Shown piece after piece: positions 52,016-60,077 of a stretch of 64,000 nt of DNA (within the stretch, counting starts at the first letter, position 1; the number at the start of each line of letters is the position of its first letter). Under the pieces are notes generated by a model. That model worked only from the letters and a program-made list of their open reading frames with translations, searched no databases and was not told where the DNA came from. The position numbers and the translations under genes were made by a program. Location: positions 402,074 to 466,073 of the forward strand of contig NZ_LMSM01000006.1 of assembly GCF_001428125.1 (NCBI RefSeq), read 5' to 3'. Source of the DNA: Nocardioides sp. Soil774 (GTDB lineage Bacteria > Actinomycetota > Actinomycetes > Propionibacteriales > Nocardioidaceae).

Positions 52016-53061
52016 GCAGCTTCGAGCACTACCGCCCCCTCGGCCGCACCGGCGTCCAGGTCAGCCCGCTGACCCTCGGCGCGATGATGTTCGGCGCCTG
52101 GGGCAACCCCGACCACGACGAGTCCATCGCGATCATCCACCGCGCGCTCGACGCCGGGATCAACGTCATCGACACCGCCGACGTCTACGCCCGCGGCGAG
52201 TCCGAGGAGATCGTCGGCAAGGCGCTGCAGGCCCGCAAGGGAAGCCGCGACGACGTCTTCCTCGCCACCAAGTTCCACGGCAACATGCACGACGACGACC
52301 CCAACCAGGCCGGCAGCTCACGGCGCTGGATCGTCCGCGAGGTCGAGCACTCGCTGCGCCGGCTCCAGGTCGACCACATCGACCTCTACCAGGTGCACCG
52401 CCCGCGCCCGGAGGTCGACATCGACGAGACGCTCGGCGCGCTGACGGACCTCGTGCGGCAGGGCAAGATCCGCTACATCGGCACCTCGACCTTCCTGCCC
52501 TCGCAGGTCGTGGAGGCCCAGTGGGTCGCCGAGAAGCGCCAGCGCGAGCGCCCCGTCACCGAGCAGCCGCCCTACTCGATCCTCGCCCGCGAGGTGGAGC
52601 GCGACATCCTGCCGACCGCGCAGAAGTACGGCCTCGGCGTGCTGCCGTGGAGCCCGCTCGCCGGCGGGTGGCTCTCGGGCCGCTACCGCCGCGGCGAGGA
52701 CCTGTCGTTCACCTCGAGCCGGCTGCAGCGCCAGCCCGCCCGGCACGACCCCTCGTCGCCGGAGAACAAGGCCAAGCTGGAGGCGGTGTTCGAGCTGCAG
52801 GAGCTCGCCGACGAGGCCGGGCTGTCGCTGATCCACCTCGCGCTCGGCTTCGTGCTCGCGCACCCGGCGGTGTCGTCGGCCATCATCGGCCCCCGCACCC
52901 TCGAGCAGCTCGAGTCGCAGCTCGGGGTGGAGAAGGTGGCGCTGCCGGCCGACGTGCTGGACCGCATCGACGAGATCGTCCCGCCCGGGACGACCCTCAA
53001 CGAGGCCGACCGCGGCTACGCGCCGCCGGCGCTCGTCGACGCGTCGCTGCGTCGCCGCTGA
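52012..53061 (+). CDS. Aldo/keto reductase
   Basis: 349-aa NADPH-dependent oxidoreductase with the AKR barrel. Catalytic tetrad: Asp in IDTADVY, Tyr in the same segment, Lys in ATKFHG and His in YQVHRP. IIGPRTLEQLESQL is the cofactor-binding end. Coupled to the oxygenase (ATGA), it may reduce the aldehyde left after desulfonation. A clear hairpin terminator follows, so this is the last gene of the transporter operon. Confidence 0.92.
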   Translation: MSSFEHYRPLGRTGVQVSPLTLGAMMFGAWGNPDHDESIAIIHRALDAGINVIDTADVYARGESEEIVGKALQARKGSRDDVFLATKFHGNMHDDDPNQAGSSRRWIVREVEHSLRRLQVDHIDLYQVHRPRPEVDIDETLGALTDLVRQGKIRYIGTSTFLPSQVVEAQWVAEKRQRERPVTEQPPYSILAREVERDILPTAQKYGLGVLPWSPLAGGWLSGRYRRGEDLSFTSSRLQRQPARHDPSSPENKAKLEAVFELQELADEAGLSLIHLALGFVLAHPAVSSAIIGPRTLEQLESQLGVEKVALPADVLDRIDEIVPPGTTLNEADRGYAPPALVDASLRRR

Positions 53062-53076
53062 GCAGGGGGGCGGGGC

Positions 53077-53117
53077 GTTCCCCGACGAGGGGTGTGAGTC
53101 ATCTCTCGTCGGGGAAC
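53077..53117 (+). terminator. Terminator of the organosulfur operon
   Basis: GTTCCCCGACGAG (53077-53089) and its exact reverse complement (53105-53117): 13-bp stem with a 15-nt loop, 16 nt past the aldo/keto reductase stop. Confidence 0.7.
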
Positions 53118-53149
53118 ATCGGCGGCCGCGGCGTCGCTGAGGACGGTCG

Positions 53150-53155
53150 TACAGT
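53150..53155 (+). promoter_or_regulatory. Putative -10 box of the OYE gene
   Basis: TACAGT after the operon terminator, 28 nt before the ATG; GGAGG follows at 53170-53174. Confidence 0.4.
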
Positions 53156-53183
53156 CCTCAACTTTCCTTGGAGGCAGTCCCAC

Positions 53184-54272
53184 ATGTCCCGTGCATTCGA
53201 GTCCCTCACCGTCGGCCGCTGGCAGCTCCCGCAGCGCTTCGTGATGGCGCCGCTGACGCGCAACCGCGCCGGCGCCGGCCACGCGCCGACCGCCCTGAAC
53301 GCCGAGTACTACGGCCAGCGCGCCGGCGCCGGGCTGATCATCACCGAGGGCGTCGCGCCGAGCCAGGCCGGCCAGGGCTACCTCAACGTGCCCGGCCTCT
53401 ACACCGACGAGCAGGTCGCCGGCTGGCGCCTGGTCGCCGACGCCGTGCACGCCGACGGCGGCGTGGTCGTCGCGCAGCTCATGCACGCCGGTCGCATCGC
53501 CCACGCCGACAACAAGGACGGCGTCGAGACCGTCGCCCCCAGCGCTGTGCAGGCGCCCGGCGAGATGGTCACCGCCGAGGGTCCGAAGGCCCACGACGTG
53601 CCCCGTGCGGTCGAGACCGACGAGGTCGCCGGGCTCGTGGCCGACTACGTCACCGCCGCGCGCAACGCAGTGGCCGCGGGCCTCGACGGTGTCGAGGTGC
53701 ACGCCGCCAACGGCTACCTGCTCCACCAGTTCCTCGACCCGACGATCAACCTGCGCGACGACGTCTACGGCGGCTCGCCGGAGAACCGCGCCCGCTTCGT
53801 CGTCGAGGTCGTCACCGCGGTCGCCGAGGCCATCGGCGCTGACCGCGTGGGCCTGCGGCTCAGCCCGGGCCACCAGTTCAACGGCATCGGCGAGGAGATC
53901 GGCACCGACCTCACCGCGACCTACCGCGCGGTCGTCGACGGCGTCGCCCCGCTGGGCCTGGCTTACCTCAGCCTGCTGGCCAGCCCGCTGGAGCCGCTCG
54001 AGTCGCTGGTGCGCGACCTGCGCGAGCGCTTCGACGGCGTGGTGCTGCTCAACGACGGGTTCGGCGACCTCACCACGCTCGACTCGGTGGAGAAGCTGCT
54101 CGGCACCGGCCTGGCCGACGCCGTCGTGGTGGGCCGCCAGTTCCTGGCCAACCCCGACCTCGTCGAGCGCTGGCGCAAGGGCGCCGACCTCAACGAGCCC
54201 GACCCGTCCACCTTCTACGGCGGCGGCGCCGAGGGCTACACCGACTACCCCACGCTCGAGCAGGCCTCCTGA
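53184..54272 (+). CDS. Old Yellow Enzyme family oxidoreductase (NemA-like)
   Basis: 362-aa FMN-dependent NAD(P)H oxidoreductase that reduces activated C=C bonds or nitro-esters. FMN and substrate motifs: FVMAPLTRNRAGAGH, HAGRIAH, the substrate-binding His-Asn pair in EVHAANGYLLHQFLDP, and AVVVGRQFLANPDL. GGAGG lies nine bases before the ATG. It has its own terminator-bounded unit and is convergent with an MFS exporter (10-nt gap). Confidence 0.92.
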   Translation: MSRAFESLTVGRWQLPQRFVMAPLTRNRAGAGHAPTALNAEYYGQRAGAGLIITEGVAPSQAGQGYLNVPGLYTDEQVAGWRLVADAVHADGGVVVAQLMHAGRIAHADNKDGVETVAPSAVQAPGEMVTAEGPKAHDVPRAVETDEVAGLVADYVTAARNAVAAGLDGVEVHAANGYLLHQFLDPTINLRDDVYGGSPENRARFVVEVVTAVAEAIGADRVGLRLSPGHQFNGIGEEIGTDLTATYRAVVDGVAPLGLAYLSLLASPLEPLESLVRDLRERFDGVVLLNDGFGDLTTLDSVEKLLGTGLADAVVVGRQFLANPDLVERWRKGADLNEPDPSTFYGGGAEGYTDYPTLEQAS

Positions 54273-54282
54273 GCCAAGCCTG

Positions 54283-55650
54283 TCAGGACGTCGTCGCGGT
54301 CCGTGAGGCCGCGACGACGCCCACCACTCCGGCGGCGGCCGCCATCGCGAACACCGCGAGGAACGGGTCGCCGCCGGAGCGCTCGGCCAGCGCGAACACC
54401 GCCCCCGCGCTCGACAACGCGAGAGCCGCGCCGAGGGAGTCGGCGATCGACAGCGCGGAGGAGTTGAAGCCTCGGTCGCGGTCGGTCGACTGCTCCAGCA
54501 TGGCCACACCCAGCCGCGGGTAGGCGAAGCCCATCCCGGCGCCTGCGAGGACGTACGCCGCCCCCGGCAGCACGGCGGGCGGGCGCACGCCGGCGTCGAG
54601 CACCGCCACGGTCGCCGCGAGGCACGTGACCCCGAGCAGCACCACGGACGTGCCGACGACCATCGCGCGCCGGTGCGAGACCCGCTCGCCGAGGCGCGCC
54701 TGGAGCTGGCTCGCGCTCGCCCACGTGATGCCGACGCACGTGAGCGCGATGCCCGCACGTCCCGGGCCCAGGCCCCAGTGCTCCTGCAGGACGTAGACGA
54801 TGTAGGCCTCGGTCGAGAAGAAGACCGCGCTCAGCAGTCCGCGCAGCGCCACCACGGCCGGCAGGCCGCGCGCGGCTCGCCGGGCGCCCCGCGGGAGCAG
54901 CCGCCCCAGCGCGACCCACACGACCGCAGCTGCGAGCAGCGCGCCGAGTGCGGCGTACCCGGTCGCCGAGCCGAGCAGCTCGACGGCGAGCACCGCGACC
55001 GCGGCGGCGAGCGCCCACCACAGGCGCGACCGCGGCGTGTGCGTGCCCTCGGCGTGCGGCTCGAGGCGGCGCAGCGCCGGCGCGAGGAGCGCGAGCGCAC
55101 CCACGACGAGGACGACTGCGCCCAGGAACACCCAGCGCCAGCTCCACACGTCGGCGACGAGGGCGGCGACGCCCGGCCCGAAGAGGGCGGGCAGCACCCA
55201 CGCGGCAGCGAACGACGCGAACACCGCAGGGCGCAGCGCGGGTGGGTAGACGAGGCCGACGATGACGTAGAGGCCGACCGTCAGCGCCCCGCCGCCGAGG
55301 CCCTGGAGGACGCGCCCCGCGAGCAGCACCTCCATCGTCGGCGCGATCCCGCAGACCAGCAGGCCGAGGGAGAACAGCGCCATCGACGCCAGGAGGGGCA
55401 CCACCGGTCCCGTCCGGTCGCTCCAGGCCCCGGCGGCCACCATGCCGACCACGCTGCTGGCCAGCGGAGCGGCGAAGGCGAGCGCGAAGAGCCCGAGCCC
55501 GTCGAGGTCGCGCGCCACCGTGGGCATGATCGTGGCGACCGCCATCGCCTCGAAGGCGACGAAGGCGATCAGGCCGAACATCGCGACCGTGGTCGCGGCG
55601 TAGGCGGGGGAGAGGATCCGCTCCCGCGGCGCCGGCGTGGTCTCACTCAC
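54283..55650 (-). CDS. MFS transporter, drug-efflux (DHA2/Bcr) type
   Basis: 455-aa membrane protein with about 14 hydrophobic segments. Motif A-like GAWSDRTGPVVPL follows helix 2, and LQGLGGGALTVGLYVIVG is the motif C region typical of exporters. The substrate is unknown. GTG start with TAGCGT (minus strand, 55657-55662) six bases upstream. It stands alone. Confidence 0.88.
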   Translation of the reverse strand: MSETTPAPRERILSPAYAATTVAMFGLIAFVAFEAMAVATIMPTVARDLDGLGLFALAFAAPLASSVVGMVAAGAWSDRTGPVVPLLASMALFSLGLLVCGIAPTMEVLLAGRVLQGLGGGALTVGLYVIVGLVYPPALRPAVFASFAAAWVLPALFGPGVAALVADVWSWRWVFLGAVVLVVGALALLAPALRRLEPHAEGTHTPRSRLWWALAAAVAVLAVELLGSATGYAALGALLAAAVVWVALGRLLPRGARRAARGLPAVVALRGLLSAVFFSTEAYIVYVLQEHWGLGPGRAGIALTCVGITWASASQLQARLGERVSHRRAMVVGTSVVLLGVTCLAATVAVLDAGVRPPAVLPGAAYVLAGAGMGFAYPRLGVAMLEQSTDRDRGFNSSALSIADSLGAALALSSAGAVFALAERSGGDPFLAVFAMAAAAGVVGVVAASRTATTS

Positions 55651-55656
55651 GCCCCG

Positions 55657-55662
55657 ACGCTA
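55657..55662 (-). promoter_or_regulatory. Putative leaderless -10 box (MFS gene)
   Basis: TAGCGT on the minus strand, six bases before the GTG at 55650. Confidence 0.35.
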
Positions 55663-55724
55663 GGACCCCGATCCACAGCGGCGCGCAGCGGGACCAGTGG
55701 AATATCGCGACCGGGGGCGGCGCT

Positions 55725-56780
55725 GTGCCGTCAGTGACCTCACCTGCTCCAGCCCTCTCCGTCCTCGACCTCGTGACCGTCCGCAGCGACCAGACCACCG
55801 GGGACGCCCTCGCCGCGTCGCGCGGTCTCGCCCAGGTCGCCGACGAGCTCGGCTACCGCCGCTACTGGGTCGCCGAGCACCACAACATGCCGGCCGTGGC
55901 GTCCACCAACCCGCCGGTGATCATCGCGATGCTCGCCGCGGCCACCTCGCGCATCCGGGTCGGCTCGGGCGGCGTGATGCTGCCCAACCACGCGCCGCTC
56001 GTGGTCCCGGAGCAGTTCGCGCTGCTGGAGGCGGCGTACCCCGGTCGCATCGACCTCGGCATCGGCCGCGCTCCCGGCACGGACCCGCTCACCCGCTACG
56101 TCCTGCGCGGCAGCAGCGCGGAGTCGGCCGACGAGGCGGTGACCCGGTTCCCCGACTACGTCGACGACATCCGCACCCTCATGTCCACCGAGGGCGTCGA
56201 GCTGCAGATCGGCCCGCGGCGCCAGCCGCTGCGCGCCACCCCTGCGGCCCGCTCAGTCGCCGAGATGTGGCTGCTCGGCTCGTCGGACTACTCCGCCCGC
56301 CTCGCCGCGGAGAAGGGCCTTCCCTACGTCTTCGCCCACCACTTCTCCGGTGAGGGCACCGGCGCCGCGCTGGAGCTCTACCGCTCGACCTACCGGCCCT
56401 CCCGGGAGCACCCCGAGCCCCGCACCTTCCTCACCGTCAACGCCGTCGTCGCCGAGACCGAGGAGGAGGCACGCCGCCGCGCGCTGCCCAACGTGCAGCA
56501 GATGATCGCGCTGCGCACTGGTGCCCCGCTCCACCCGCAGCGCCTCGTCGAGGACGCCGAGGCCGTCGAGATGACGCCCGACCAGCGCGCCCTCGGTCGC
56601 GCCATGCAGGGCCGCTGGATCGTCGGCTCGCCCGTCCAGGCGCGGGCACGCCTCGCCGAGCTGGCAGCGACGTACGCCGTCGACGAGGTGATGGTGCACC
56701 CGGTGGCCGGCGCCGGGCTCGGCACCGACGCGCGTACGTCGCCCGCGCGCGAGGAGACGCTGCGCCTGCTCGCTGCCTAG
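55725..56780 (+). CDS. LLM-class flavin-dependent oxidoreductase (luciferase-like group 1)
   Basis: 351-aa luciferase-like protein of the TIGR03558 type: LSVLDLVTVRSDQTTGDALA, YWVAEHHNMPAVASTNPPV, GSGGVMLPNHAPL and GRIDLGIGRAPGTDP are characteristic. The natural substrate is unknown for this group. GTG 55725 or GTG 55734 are both possible starts; neither has a clear RBS. It overlaps the convergent iron-permease-like gene by 4 nt at its 3' end. Confidence 0.88.
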   Translation: MPSVTSPAPALSVLDLVTVRSDQTTGDALAASRGLAQVADELGYRRYWVAEHHNMPAVASTNPPVIIAMLAAATSRIRVGSGGVMLPNHAPLVVPEQFALLEAAYPGRIDLGIGRAPGTDPLTRYVLRGSSAESADEAVTRFPDYVDDIRTLMSTEGVELQIGPRRQPLRATPAARSVAEMWLLGSSDYSARLAAEKGLPYVFAHHFSGEGTGAALELYRSTYRPSREHPEPRTFLTVNAVVAETEEEARRRALPNVQQMIALRTGAPLHPQRLVEDAEAVEMTPDQRALGRAMQGRWIVGSPVQARARLAELAATYAVDEVMVHPVAGAGLGTDARTSPAREETLRLLAA

Positions 56781-57172
56781 TGCCGCTCCTCCAGGCCGAC
56801 GGCCTCGCGCAGGTTGTCCGCAGCCTCGCGCAGCTCGGGGTCGTCGGCGGCGCGGGAGTCCATCAGGGCGGCCAGCGCCTCGGCCAGCACGTTGAGCTTC
56901 TCCTGCATGGCCTCGGCGTTGCGCCGCCCGGCGTTCTCCAGCAGGACGAGCAGCAGCAGCGACAGCACGCCGCCGAAGGTGTGGATCGCCAGCTCCCACT
57001 TCGTGGTGCTCTTCCACAGCGGATAGCTGGCCGCCCAGATGACGACGACCGCCACCACGACGGCGAAGAACGGCGCGCGGCTGATCACCTTCGTCGACAC
57101 CTCGACGAACCTCTCGAAGGGGTTGAGACCCCTGCTCTTCTCCCGGCTCTCGGCCGCAGCTGTGCGCTCCAT
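56777..57172 (-). CDS. Low-affinity iron permease family protein
   Basis: 131-aa protein of the PF04120 family: PFERFVEVSTKVISRAPFF, two transmembrane helices (FAVVVAVVVIWAASYPLW and HTFGGVLSLLLLVLLENA), and a conserved cytosolic NAEAMQEKLNVLAEAL helix. The family name comes from yeast Fet4; bacterial members are small and their transport role is unproven. ATG with TAGATT six bases upstream on the minus strand. Confidence 0.8.
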   Translation of the reverse strand: MERTAAAESREKSRGLNPFERFVEVSTKVISRAPFFAVVVAVVVIWAASYPLWKSTTKWELAIHTFGGVLSLLLLVLLENAGRRNAEAMQEKLNVLAEALAALMDSRAADDPELREAADNLREAVGLEERH

Positions 57173-57178
57173 CCCCGG

Positions 57179-57184
57179 AATCTA
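57179..57184 (-). promoter_or_regulatory. Putative leaderless -10 box (iron permease-like gene)
   Basis: TAGATT on the minus strand, six bases before the ATG at 57172. Confidence 0.45.
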
Positions 57185-57202
57185 GCGGTGGCCCGCGCCG
57201 AG

Positions 57203-57208
57203 TAGGGT
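57203..57208 (+). promoter_or_regulatory. Putative leaderless -10 box (51-aa gene operon)
   Basis: TAGGGT, 7 nt before the ATG at 57216; back-to-back with the TAGATT of the opposite gene in a 43-nt gap. Confidence 0.45.
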
Positions 57209-57215
57209 GCGAGCC

Positions 57216-57371
57216 ATGACCCAGTGGGAATACCAGGTGGCGCCGATTCCGCTCCACAACGAAGCGCTCATGCTCAACAACTTCGGCCAGGACGGCTGGG
57301 AGCTGGTGGCGATCCACACCAACGCCCAGGGCGGCCTGGTGGCCTTCCTCAAGCGCGCGAAGGCCTCCTGA
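57216..57371 (+). CDS. Small DUF4177-like protein, 51 aa
   Basis: Short ORF starting MTQWEYQVAPIPLH and continuing NNFGQDGWELVAIHT, the pattern of DUF4177-type proteins (WEYxxxP...LNxxGxxGWELV). It ends AFLKRAKAS. Its TGA overlaps the ATG of the RidA gene (TGATG), so it opens a coupled operon of RidA, NUDIX and MBL genes. Function unknown; it is a compact beta-strand-rich protein with no signal peptide. Confidence 0.8.
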   Translation: MTQWEYQVAPIPLHNEALMLNNFGQDGWELVAIHTNAQGGLVAFLKRAKAS

Positions 57372-57826
57372 TGGGCGCCGAGGCCCGCCTCGCCGAGCTG
57401 GGCATCACCGTGCCGGAGGTCGTGCCGCCCGTCGCGGCCTACCAGCCCACCGCGCGCAGCGGCGACCTCGTCTTCACCGCCGGCCAGCTGCCCGCGCGTG
57501 ACGGCGAGATGATCGCGGTCGGCAAGCTCGGCGCCGAGGTGAGCGAGGAGCAGGGCTACGAGTGCGCGCGCCAGTGCGCCCTCAACGCGCTCGCCGCGGT
57601 GAAGGCCGAGATCGGCTCGCTCGACGACGTCAAGCGCGTCGTGAAGGTCGTCGTCTTCGTTGCCTCCACCCCCGACTTCACCGGCCAGCCCAAGGTCGCC
57701 AACGGCGCCTCCGAGCTGCTCGGCGAGGTCTTCGGCGAGGCCGGCAAGCACGCCCGCTCCGCCGTGGGCGTCTCGGTGCTGCCGCTCGACGTGCCGGTCG
57801 AGGTCGAGATCGTCGTCGAGGTCTGA
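57371..57826 (+). CDS. RidA family protein
   Basis: 151-aa YjgF/YER057c/UK114-fold protein. RidA enzymes hydrolyse reactive enamine/imine intermediates. Landmarks: SGDLVFTAGQLPARDG, QCALNALAAVKAEIGSLDDV, VVFVASTPDF and the C-terminal SVLPLDVPVEVEIVVEV. The strongly conserved arginine of canonical RidA (R105 region, normally RxxV near the end) is represented by HARSAVGVS. Longer than RidA itself (about 130), matching the Rid subfamily common in Actinobacteria. Confidence 0.87.
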   Translation: MGAEARLAELGITVPEVVPPVAAYQPTARSGDLVFTAGQLPARDGEMIAVGKLGAEVSEEQGYECARQCALNALAAVKAEIGSLDDVKRVVKVVVFVASTPDFTGQPKVANGASELLGEVFGEAGKHARSAVGVSVLPLDVPVEVEIVVEV

Positions 57827-57828
57827 GC

Positions 57829-58689
57829 GTGCAGCGCCTCCCGCTGCCCGAGGCACTCGTCGCCCAGGCCCGGTCGTACGCCGCCGGCGACGCCGCCCCG
57901 GCCGAGCCGCGTGACGCGGCCACGGTCGTGCTGCTGCGTCCCGGCGCGGCCGGCCCCGACGTCTACCTGCTGCGCCGGCAGACCTCGATGGCCTTCGCCG
58001 GTGGCATGTGCGTGTTCCCCGGGGGCGGGGTCGACCCGCGCGACTTCGACGACGAGCTGGTCGACCGCGGCCTGTGGGCCGGGCCCACGCCGGCCGAGTG
58101 GGCGTCGCGGCTCGGGTGCGAGGAGCCGAAGGCCCGCGCGCTGGTGTGCGCCGCTGTGCGCGAGACCTTCGAGGAGTCCGGCGTCCTCCTCGCCGGGGCC
58201 GGCCCCGACGCGGTGGTCGCCGACACGACCGGTGCCGGCTGGGAGGCCGACCGGGTCGCTCTGGAGTCGCGCGAGGTGTCGCTGACCGAGTTCCTCGAGA
58301 AGCGCTCGCTCGTGCTGCGCACCGACCTCCTCGGCGCCTGGTCGGGGTGGCTGACGCCGGTCTTCGAGCCGCGCCGCTACCGCACCTGGTTCTTCGTGGC
58401 CCACCTGCCCGAGGGCCAGGTCACCCGCGACGTGTCGACCGAGTCGTCGTCGGTCACCTGGACCGGAGCCCTGGACGCCGTCGCGCAGGTCGAGCGCGAG
58501 GAGATCCTCATGCTGCCCCCGACCTGGCTGACCTGCCTCGAGGTCGGCCAGCACGCCGACCCCGACGCGGTGCTCGCCGAGGCGCAGGCTCGCCGCGTCG
58601 ACATGTTCATGCCGGAGGTCGTCGCCGACGGCGACGAGTTCATCCTGTCCACGCCGCCGCACTACGCAGCACTGATCGCGCAGCGATGA
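57829..58689 (+). CDS. NUDIX hydrolase
   Basis: 286-aa NUDIX protein resembling the NUDT19/acyl-CoA or CoA diphosphatase group. The box is split: GGGVDPRDFDD at the front, and, after about 35 extra residues, AAVRETFEESGVLL with the metal-binding RExxEE. WLTPVFEPRRYRTWFF is a segment shared with that group. The N-terminal core is PDVYLLRRQTSMAFAGGM. GTG start 2 nt after ridA; the stop overlaps the MBL gene (ATGA). Substrate not determinable. Confidence 0.85.
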   Translation: MQRLPLPEALVAQARSYAAGDAAPAEPRDAATVVLLRPGAAGPDVYLLRRQTSMAFAGGMCVFPGGGVDPRDFDDELVDRGLWAGPTPAEWASRLGCEEPKARALVCAAVRETFEESGVLLAGAGPDAVVADTTGAGWEADRVALESREVSLTEFLEKRSLVLRTDLLGAWSGWLTPVFEPRRYRTWFFVAHLPEGQVTRDVSTESSSVTWTGALDAVAQVEREEILMLPPTWLTCLEVGQHADPDAVLAEAQARRVDMFMPEVVADGDEFILSTPPHYAALIAQR

Positions 58690-59495
58690 CCTGGACCGGG
58701 GGGTCCTTCGGGTCGACCGGTCAGTGCGTGCTGGCGCCCAACGCCGACATCATGACGCTCGACGGCACCAACACGTGGGTGCTGCGCAACCCCGGCTCGT
58801 CCCGCTCGGTCGTCGTCGACCCCGGCCCGTCGATCACCGCCCACCTCGACGCGATCGACGCCGCCGCGGGCGACGTGTCGGTCGTGCTGCTGACCCACCA
58901 CCACGCCGACCACAGCGAGGCTGCCAGGGAGTACGCCGAGCGTCACGGCTGCGGCGTACGAGCGCTGGACCCGGCCTACCGCCTCGGCTCCGAGGGCTTG
59001 GTCGAGGGTGACGTGGTCGCCGTGGGCGACCTCGAGGTGCACGTCGTCGCGACCCCCGGCCACACCGCCGACTCGCTGTCCTTCGTCGTGCCGCAGGACC
59101 ACGCCGTGCTCACCGGCGACACCGTGCTCGGCCGCGGCACCACCGTCGTGGCGCACCCCGACGGCCAGCTCGGCGCCTACCTCTCCTCGCTCGAGCGGCT
59201 CCACAACCTCTGCGGCGAGCAGGGCATCACCACGGTCTGGCCCGGCCACGGACCGGTGATCGACGACGCACTGGGCGCGCTCGACTTCTACCTCGCGCAC
59301 CGGCGCCAGCGCCTCGACCAGGTGCGCGAGGCGCTGCGTGACCTGCACGCCGTCGCCCGCGAGGGCGGGGGCTTCCCGCACGAGGACCTGCCGCGCGCGA
59401 TCGTGGAGGTCGTCTACGCCGACGTCGACCCGGTGCTCTGGGGGGCGGCGGAGATGTCGGTGCGCGCGCAGCTGGCGTACCTCACCGAGCGGTAG
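58686..59495 (+). CDS. MBL-fold metallo-hydrolase (LACTB2-like)
   Basis: 269-aa metallo-beta-lactamase-fold hydrolase. The metal motif is THHHADHSEAA, with later ligands His in TPGHTADS, Asp in LTGDTVLGRG and His in PGHGP. The C-terminal winged-helix-like segment (AIVEVVYADVDPVLWGAA) is typical of LACTB2/RNase-like members. Usual neighbour of the NUDIX gene in Actinobacteria. ATG overlaps the NUDIX stop. Confidence 0.9.
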   Translation: MTWTGGSFGSTGQCVLAPNADIMTLDGTNTWVLRNPGSSRSVVVDPGPSITAHLDAIDAAAGDVSVVLLTHHHADHSEAAREYAERHGCGVRALDPAYRLGSEGLVEGDVVAVGDLEVHVVATPGHTADSLSFVVPQDHAVLTGDTVLGRGTTVVAHPDGQLGAYLSSLERLHNLCGEQGITTVWPGHGPVIDDALGALDFYLAHRRQRLDQVREALRDLHAVAREGGGFPHEDLPRAIVEVVYADVDPVLWGAAEMSVRAQLAYLTER

Positions 59496-59534
59496 GGGCT
59501 TGCGCCGGCGCCCGCTGAGGCGTGAGGTGGGGGG

Positions 59535-60077
59535 ATGGACACCCAGCACCGAGCCGTCGTCGTCCTCTCCCGCGCGCTCGACCAGGCCGGCGACGCGCTC
59601 GCCGCGATCCACCCCGACGACCTCGACCGCCCCACACCCTGCTCCGGGTGGACGGTGCGCGAGCTCGCCGACCACCTCGCGGGCGCGCCGCATCGCTTCC
59701 TGCGCTCGGCACGCGGTGAGGAGGTCGACTGGAGCGCCAGCGCTGACGTCGGTGACGACCCGGCGGTCCTCGCCGCGCACTTCCGCGCCCACGCCGACGA
59801 CCTTCTCCACCACTGGCACGGCCAGCCCGACGACCACGTCGCCCAGGCCGACTGGCAGAGCGCCGAGCTGGGCGTGCACACCTGGGACCTCGTGCAGGCG
59901 CTGGGGCGGCCGCTGCGCCTCGACGACGAGGTCGCCCAGCGCGGGCTGGCCTTCATGCGGCAGGGGCTGACCGAGGACAACCGCGGTGAGGCCTTCGGCG
60001 CACCCGTGCCAGTCGCCGACGACGCGTCGGCGTACGACCGGCTGGTCGCCTTCGCGGGACGCGACCCCCGGGCTTAG
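59535..60077 (+). CDS. TIGR03086 family metal-binding protein (DinB/MDMPI fold)
   Basis: 180-aa four-helix protein of the mycothiol-dependent maleylpyruvate isomerase/DinB superfamily: LDRPTPCSGWTVRELADHLAG carries the first metal-binding His (ADHLAG), with GVHTWDL giving a second. Such proteins probably act in mycothiol-dependent detoxification. Start ATG with TGAGGTGGGG upstream. The stop overlaps the convergent gene by 4 nt. Confidence 0.8.
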   Translation: MDTQHRAVVVLSRALDQAGDALAAIHPDDLDRPTPCSGWTVRELADHLAGAPHRFLRSARGEEVDWSASADVGDDPAVLAAHFRAHADDLLHHWHGQPDDHVAQADWQSAELGVHTWDLVQALGRPLRLDDEVAQRGLAFMRQGLTEDNRGEAFGAPVPVADDASAYDRLVAFAGRDPRA

